Source: Nymphaea colorata (lineage: Eukaryota > Streptophyta > Magnoliopsida > Nymphaeales > Nymphaeaceae). From it: DNA of 64,000 nt. Below the pieces are notes generated by a model. It was not told the DNA's origin and ran no database searches. It was given only the letters and a program-made list of their open reading frames with translations. Shown piece by piece: positions 49,001-64,000 of the stretch. The translations under genes and the position numbers were made by a program. The DNA lies in contig NC_045148.1 of the NCBI RefSeq assembly GCF_008831285.2, positions 14,114,802 to 14,178,801 of the forward strand, read 5' to 3'. Position 1 is the first letter of the stretch. Each line of letters starts with the position of its first letter.

Positions 49001-49274
49001 CTTTTTTCTGAAAATCATCAAACTGCACAAGGGAAATGGCTTCAGAACATCTTTCAGTGCAAAAGACAATGAGTTATGATTGAACGTACAAGCAAAAATC
49101 ACGAACGTGAAGAAAGGAAACGGCATGAGTTAAATAGGAGAACAGGATGGAGGCTCGACTCACATTTGTAACATTGGGGAATTCGAACGATGCAACTGGC
49201 GAAAGTTCTTTAAATTCAGCGTCAACTCCTTGATGCGGAGCAAATGACTCAAGACCACTTGTATCAAGCTTCAT
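42003..49274 (-). CDS. PBE: 20S proteasome subunit beta type-5 (PBE), intact
   Basis: Seven exons: 49164-49274, 48893-49022, 43671-43777, 43410-43544, 43216-43319, 43037-43137, 42003-42121. They join in phase to 268 codons, the usual size. Residues 1-54 are the propeptide ending AKG. Thr55 (TTTLAF) becomes the N-terminal nucleophile, with Asp71 (mature D17, AADSRAS) and Lys87 (mature K33) completing the active site. Conserved segments include [19 protein letters not shown] and [15 protein letters not shown]. The chymotrypsin-like subunit acts in the proteasome core in cytosol and nucleus. The sequence just before the ATG reads as a splice acceptor (TGTTACAG), so a 5' UTR intron is likely. Intron 2 is 5.1 kb. 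Confidence 0.95.
42987..43031. repeat. (AT)n(GA)n microsatellite at a splice donor of the proteasome gene
   Basis: On the coding strand the CT repeat starts 6 nt after the exon 6 donor (exon ends at 43037, intron reads GTTGGCTCTCTC). Confidence 0.9.
45639..45808 (+). repeat. 47-bp tandem repeat, four partial copies
   Basis: GGAACTTCACTTGAAATTGG starts at 45639, 45686 and 45733, with a diverged copy at 45779. The first two copies share CCCCCTATCACGTCTTAAGT exactly. Confidence 0.92.
45931..46507 (+). repeat. 300-bp direct duplication
   Basis: The block starting CATTTTTAATG at 45931 is repeated at 46231. Both end near GAAAC(G/A)TTATTGTGA (46193 and 46492). T-rich, with small indels. Confidence 0.92.
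46689..46820 (+). repeat. 65-bp direct duplication
   Basis: ACTTAAAATTT...CCAAATATAC occurs twice, at 46689 and 46754, nearly identical. Confidence 0.92.
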
Positions 49275-51795
49275 GATTAAACCTGTAACACAATGAAAGA
49301 GAAAAAAGGATAAATTAACTTGCAAAGGAACTAAGACGTGTTCGTTTTTATGTTCCACAAAGGTATTATGATATTATCTATACCCATTACCAATGCAGCC
49401 ACGTTCTAGAAGCCGCAGATACTTGTTCAAGAACATGCCCCTAAACAGCCAATGAAGTCCCCAAAATTAAACTTCCCAGTAAGCAGGATCAATTTCTGAT
49501 TCTCGGAAGGAAAAACATTCAAACTGGGAGCGAAAACGGTTCCTTCCTCGCATGAGAAGCTTCGGATATTTTCTCCAGCAATTAACAATTTTCCAAAACG
49601 AAACAACAACCACCATTATGACTCCAAAAGAAAGGGTTCTCAAGAGCAGAACCTGGGCAGCACCTTCGAAACGAGACACCATAAAATTTGGGAACAGTAT
49701 GACAGTAGATGTTGCGAGGAAGGTATCCTTAAAAAACAAGGAGAAAACAATCCGCTGGATCTTGGATCCGGAAACCAGAAAACTACAAAAAGAGTAGCAA
49801 GCAAGAACGAAAGAAGAAAATAACCAAGAAAACCTGAAAATGAACAAAAAACTTCTAATCGATAGCGCAGAAATGGAAAACAAATAACCTCGATGAGGAA
49901 TCAGAAAATGGCGGAAGATCCCTCGAACGACAAAGACTCCCGCTCTCTCTCTCTCTGCCCCCCTGAAACCTTGATGGCCAAGAAAAGAAAAATAAGCAGC
50001 ACGAACTTATTAGCCCCAACACTTACCAGACGTTAGGAAAAGCCTAGTGACTGTTTTTCAGCCATGTCGAATTTGTCTAAACCAAATGGATTAAATCCAT
50101 CGGTTCGATCCGGCATCCAAGTCCGCATGGCCTCTAAGCAACGGGGGCCCCGCCACTCATGCAGCCAAGCAGACCGAAATTGAGACTCGGCAGATCGACC
50201 ACCCTATGATCCAAGTGATTGTTTTTTTTTACCAACGTTTTAAGTTAGTTTAAATTCAAATCCAAATCGACACTCAATTTGAATGTAATTTTTAGGTAGA
50301 TTAATTTTCATATATATATATATATACACGGCTTAGTTATATATTTCGAGAATAAAACGGAAAAAAAGGTAAATTTTTAAAAAATAAATAAACAATCTTG
50401 ATAATTATATAAAAATAAAGTAAATGAAATTTTTTTAAAAAAAACATTGAAAAATTTGCAAAGGCTCGGTCATTCATCACAAAAGTATGAGTTCGGATAG
50501 GGCAAAGATAATACCATGATTTTAGTAATATGAAAAGCTTATATATATTTGATTTCAAAAAATAAAATAAGATAACAAAATTCATACTCGTAACTCATCA
50601 CATGATTCACAGCATTAAGTCAAATCGGCAGGTTTTAAAGCATCGAACCTAAGCAAGAGGGCAACGAGAAAATGTGGCCTCTATGATTTTGCCCAAAATC
50701 ACCGCCACGCCCGCAGGGCTTTATCGAATGTGACGAGGTCACAGTGAGTGAAAATGCTCTGAAATTATTAGTTCAAGTTTAACATATATAAAAAATTTGA
50801 AAAATTCAATTTTTGTTCATGTTAAAATTTTGAAACTATTAGTTCGGCTCCCGAAACAAAAAAAATTCTAGCTCCACCCCATTGCCAGCCTTACCATATT
50901 TGTTTTCCGAAATCCAAGTTTTGAACAAACCCACAGTCCATTGTTTAGCTATCCTGGATCCATTTTCAGTTAGACAAAACCCGGCCTATGTTGTAGTTTT
51001 GCACCGTTAAGTTGCATAACGAACCAGCTTCTCGTAATGTCCCAAGCACCTCAAACAATTCAAAACTCACTTAGAGAATCAATTCATTTTTTCTGGTTCC
51101 ATTGAAAATTCCAACAAAAAAAGCCCACACGAGGGGTATTGCTTTTTTCGTTAGTGGCTCTGTTTTTTTTGAGTCCCACTAAAAGAAAAAAAAAATTGTC
51201 ATCTTAAATGTGTTTCACATTGTTGATTATTTCACCTTTTGAAGGATGTTTGGTGAGAGGAATATTGTGTTTCTAGAACATATTCTTCAAACATATGATT
51301 CAAAAACAACACTTTCTTGTTCCAGTAAACAGGATGTGATTATACAAGTTCTAAAATCCAACAGAAGAATGTTGGACATAATCACATCATATCCCCTCTT
51401 GTTTTTTTCTCTTAATAGTACATTTTACATCACAAACTTGCAACTATGTCAAATAGTCATTCAAGCTTGTGGTGAACTTGGATTGAACCAGAGGTGATAA
51501 ACTGGTCCTAAATCCTGTGCACCTTTTCGCACGATCTGCTACAACACCTAAGAGTTTTCTCAACCATCCCTTTCAATTCATAACCAAATACAATTCATAC
51601 ATATTTTCAAGGACAAGAACTTTCGCTTCCATAAGTAATGACATTCACCGTAGTCATTTTCCACGGGTTTTAATCTATCTTGTTCTATGAATGCATTAGA
51701 TTTCTATAACAGAGAAATTTTGTAAGACAGGAACTGCATAATGAAAAAGACTGTATCGACACTTGAATTCACTCGGCTTTGACACCTCCGCCACA
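49275..51795. other. Intergenic region upstream of PBE, downstream of the methyltransferase
   Basis: Should contain the PBE leader and promoter (CT-rich stretch near 49950) and the 3' flank of the next gene. Otherwise AT-rich, no gene recognised. Confidence 0.6.
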
Positions 51796-60689
<8,894 letters not shown>

Positions 60690-62016
60690 TCTCTCGATCT
60701 TCGGAGCCCTCCTGCGCCACTCGGTGCTCCACTCGAACGAAGCTCGTTTTACTTCTACACACAGAAATTTTAATTTTCGAGCAAACGTATTCGCATTGTT
60801 TATGGGTTTTCAGATTAACCTTTACCGCTGTATCACATTTTTATCTTGACAAATAAAACAATGAAATTTAGTGTAAAATAAAATTTAAGCATGCAATTAA
60901 ATTTTTCTTTTTGATTGTTCAAGTTAACTAGTGTTTGTTTATTTCGTGTTTTTCAGGCTTTTACATAGTTCGAGCTAAATAATCTCAAAAGGGTCTTTTT
61001 ACAAAATTGCAGAAAAAACACACAATATTGCAGTTTTTTCTAATTATTCTAAAACCTTGTACTTAAGAATTCATTCTGTGTGTTGAAGCAACTTCAATGA
61101 GAAAGATTTTTTCCATTCATTTTTTTTAAGAAATATATTTCTAAAAATATATTTTCAATTCCACATTTTCAGGCTATCAAACGGCCTTTAAAAGAGCTGT
61201 GATTAGTTACAAGTCAAGCATCCGGATCTCATGCATTGAGTCGGTCTCTCAATAGGCTAAAGACTTGTTACTACTCCTCATAGGCGCGCGTGACGGCTTG
61301 AAATAGGCCTTTTTCAAATGTGATCTTTATGTTGAAGAATCTAAGAGAATAAAATTATAAAAAATATGTATACGTATTATACATATATACTACACACATA
61401 TATAACTAAATGATAAAAATGTAGAAGCATTACTCACAAAGCACACATAGAGAGAGAGAGAGAGAGTCCTGAGCGACAAGGGCGCCTCCAATATATGAAT
61501 TTGAATACAAATATATGAACATCCTTAAAAAATACAGATGGTTAAAATTACATCTGAATAGAATGCGATTAATTGACATCCCTTTTATACCCTTTATCCA
61601 TATGATTTTAAAATTTTTTGCTTACTTTTTAAATTAATGTAAATTTATTTTTTAAGTTAAACAATAAAATAAAGAAACAATAATAATAAGTAAACATAGA
61701 ACTATGTCAATTGATGGTTTACAGGACGGCAGATATGAATTTACTTTTCAATTTGAATTGGATTTGGATGTGATGCCTACATATGATGAGTATGCAAACT
61801 GCATTTCTATGGTTTGCACGATTTTTGAATAGCGGTTTCTTTTTTGCAATATTATTGGCACCCATTTCTCTTTTTTTTTTTTTTTTGATGCCGCTTATCT
61901 ATAATTCCAACGGATGAAAATATCTTTGGAAGACCCTTCAAGGCAGAATCCAGTCACCACTGTTGTTGTTGTGCGTTGGCTCATATGACGTCTAGGTCAT
62001 CATAAAGTGTCACCAT

Positions 62017-62061
<45 letters not shown>

Positions 62062-62760
62062 TTTATTTATTACATTTATTTTATTAAAATTCATTGACCA
62101 AACCAAGGTATCCCTTGATTTCCCATCCCCTTAAGCTAGCATTAAACACAAAATCCTACTGGGATGCAAGCGATGGAGAAGCCAAAGGACCTCTCTCCAC
62201 CTGGCTAGCGTGTTGGGATCTAAGACCTTGAAGAAGATCGAGTTAAATGAGTGTTTAGCATAAACTGACAAAGGTTTTTGTAACTTCATCTTGCCTCTAC
62301 ATATCAAAGGTAGAAAACGCATGATCAGGTAGTGGGGCGTAGTGGGTAACATAGGAAACATGACTAATTAGTCCATTGTCGCCTTTGACTGCTCAGTCAG
62401 TTGTGATCTAATAATTGCCCTGATCTCCCATGTTGATGATGATGTAGCATCGACATGTCTGACCACAATTTTACGACCTGAATTAGAACAACTCAAAACA
62501 TCAATGTTCCTGAGAACATTCACGGTGAGGTGGGTAATTTCTTAGTCGGCGATCGGAAATATTGATTTTGCTGTTTTGATTGGGATCTTCAACATAGTGA
62601 AGATTTAAGTTTTCTAACATTTCTGAAAAACCAATCTAGAAAAGAACATAAACAAGTTGAGAAGAGTTGTACAACATATAAAAATTATTTAGTAACAAGA
62701 ACCAGACATGTTGAAGATCCGCAACATCAGTCATCAGACAATGTAGAACGTTTTCGAGCG
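60690..62760. other. Intergenic region, methyltransferase / hydroxy-acid oxidase
   Basis: Promoter side of the methyltransferase and 3' flank of the oxidase. AT-rich with an (AT)n block at 62019-62060 and a GA repeat at 61451-61466. No gene is recognised. Confidence 0.6.
62019..62060. repeat. (AT)n microsatellite
   Basis: About 21 AT units. Confidence 0.92.
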
Positions 62761-64000
62761 TTACAGCATGGATCTTAACCTGTCACGAAGTGTTTGGACA
62801 TGAGCCCGAGTTATGCCCTCCGTAGAGCAGCAACCATTGAGGGCCATGGAGAGCTCAAGTTCAGACTTCAGAATTTCAATCACTTTTCTTACTCCCTCTT
62901 CTCCTTTTGCTGCCAAGCCAAACACTACCGGCCTTCCTATCTGTCCAGAAAAAGGAGATAAAAGTTTATTTTCTGATATGATTCTTACGCCCATATACGT
63001 CATCATACAGAACAGGCACCATAACGACGTGAATTAACAATTCACTGGGGAATTTTTCAAACTTCACAGCGAGGATGAGTGCCTATAAAATGGATTATAA
63101 GACGACATTGGAAACCGTATCAACACCCTTGTGATGCATCTGCTGTTAGATTTCCACCTGTTCCAAAAACGAATTGCAGAATCCTTTCAACTGCAAAGCG
63201 TAGAGGGTTCCCCTTGGTGGTAAATTCTTTGGCAAGATTAGCAGTAAAAAGGAAACCATACACAAGCACATCTTAGAAAACCAGGTTATGACCAAGGCTG
63301 TGCCACCCTTTATGATTCTGTTTCGGGAATGAAAATTCCAAAATATTACTCCATGTTCCTGGTATGTTTTTTGAAAATATGAAAGGAAATCAAATTCGTA
63401 TTTGCAAACAGGCAACCTCATTGAGCATGTGTATACAGAGAGAAAGTGAGAGATGACCAGAATAGCTTGGGCACCAAGAGCCAAGGCTTTGAACACGTCT
63501 GTCCCACGCCTAATTCCTCCATCAAGCAGAACAGGAACTTTACCCGCGACTACTTTGACAACCTATACTTCAAACAGAAACACCAAACGGGGATGGGAAT
63601 CATGCGTCTTTCAAATGTGTCAACAGCTTGTCAGGGGAAGGACAAAAAGAAAAGAAGTTTTCTTGCACTTCGTTTTGAGGAGAAAAAAAAAAGGAAAGAA
63701 AATTGTTTTGTTAAGAAATAACAATTTCAGACTCATTGAAGGTGAATCGACGTTACCTCCTCAAGGGCAGAAATTGCAGCTGGTGCACAGTCAAGTTGGC
63801 GACCACCATGATTTGAAACAATTATTCCATCCACACCAACCTCCATAGCTTTCCCAGCTGCAGGAAGGAAAGCAAGCACATCAGACAGGAGAGAACCATT
63901 TCCATCCTATTGTTAATATTCATAAAGCCATCTCTGTGAAAGTTGCTTGTTAGACGGATGAAAAGATCAACTTCTTTCATAAGCTATGTCAGTTGCCTAC
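62761..64000 (-). CDS. Peroxisomal (S)-2-hydroxy-acid oxidase (HAOX/GLO family), 3' part
   Basis: Three in-phase exons are visible: 63757-63857, 63458-63562 and 62761-62940 (stop TAA). They encode the C-terminal third of an FMN-dependent alpha-hydroxy-acid oxidase. [12 protein letters not shown] holds the catalytic His and substrate-binding Arg; [19 protein letters not shown] binds the FMN phosphate; [17 protein letters not shown] follows. It ends SML, a C-terminal tripeptide that acts as PTS1 in the HAOX branch (glycolate oxidases usually end in other variants such as ARL or PRL), so the medium/long-chain hydroxy-acid oxidase branch is favoured. The rest of the gene lies beyond the window. 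Confidence 0.9.

Noticed and set aside
62131-62361. 76-codon minus-strand frame upstream of the (AT)n block
   Set aside because: No recognisable family, no splice context; probably chance.

Overview
This window is nuclear DNA from a seed plant, almost certainly a flowering plant. The evidence is intron-rich genes with plant splice signals, plant-specific families (an RH17-type helicase, a plastid DUF1118/RIQ-type protein, a peroxisomal 2-hydroxy-acid oxidase ending in SML), and Ty1/copia elements primed by initiator tRNA-Met. The species cannot be told from the sequence. Exon models were assembled by hand from GT/GC..AG boundaries, frame continuity and family conservation.

Layout. 1-8685 (minus) is a broken partial copy of the DEAD-box helicase gene, with a degenerate copia element (837-6034) in one intron. 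8684-10770 (plus) is a broken partial copy of the SAP/CCCH zinc-finger gene. 10880-11817 is a tandem array of a ~219-bp unit that carries the 3' end of a RAD51-like gene. 11818-16633 (minus) is that RAD51-like gene: ten exons and an open 351-codon frame, but strongly divergent. 17809-22185 (plus) is the intact SAP/CCCH gene (477 aa). 22186-24828 is intergenic and holds a U2 snRNA fragment. 24829-39045 (minus) is the intact RH17-type helicase (10 exons, 610 aa), whose introns hold a hAT-like element, a short TIR element and a very young gag-less copia element. 39889-40695 (plus) is a plastid DUF1118 (RIQ-like) gene with a frameshift. 42003-49274 (minus) is the 20S proteasome subunit beta-5 (7 exons, 268 aa). 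51796-60689 (minus) is a MidA/NDUFAF7-type mitochondrial methyltransferase (10 exons, 481 aa). 62761-64000 (minus) is the 3' part of a 2-hydroxy-acid oxidase gene that continues past the window.

History. The two broken copies join helicase intron sequence (equivalent to 29142) directly to zinc-finger intron sequence (equivalent to 18527). That is the junction expected from a head-to-tail duplication of a ~10.6-kb block. Copia element 1 is present only in the duplicate and so inserted later. Copia element 2 has LTRs with no difference that I can see and is the youngest event.

The intact genes are ordinary housekeeping functions with no operon-like link: rRNA/RNA processing, the proteasome, complex I assembly, photoprotection and peroxisomal acid oxidation. 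The most unusual item is the RAD51-like gene. It keeps its frame and splice sites while having lost the FxxA self-association motif, the first Walker A glycine and part of loop L2, and its last exon has been amplified into an adjacent array.
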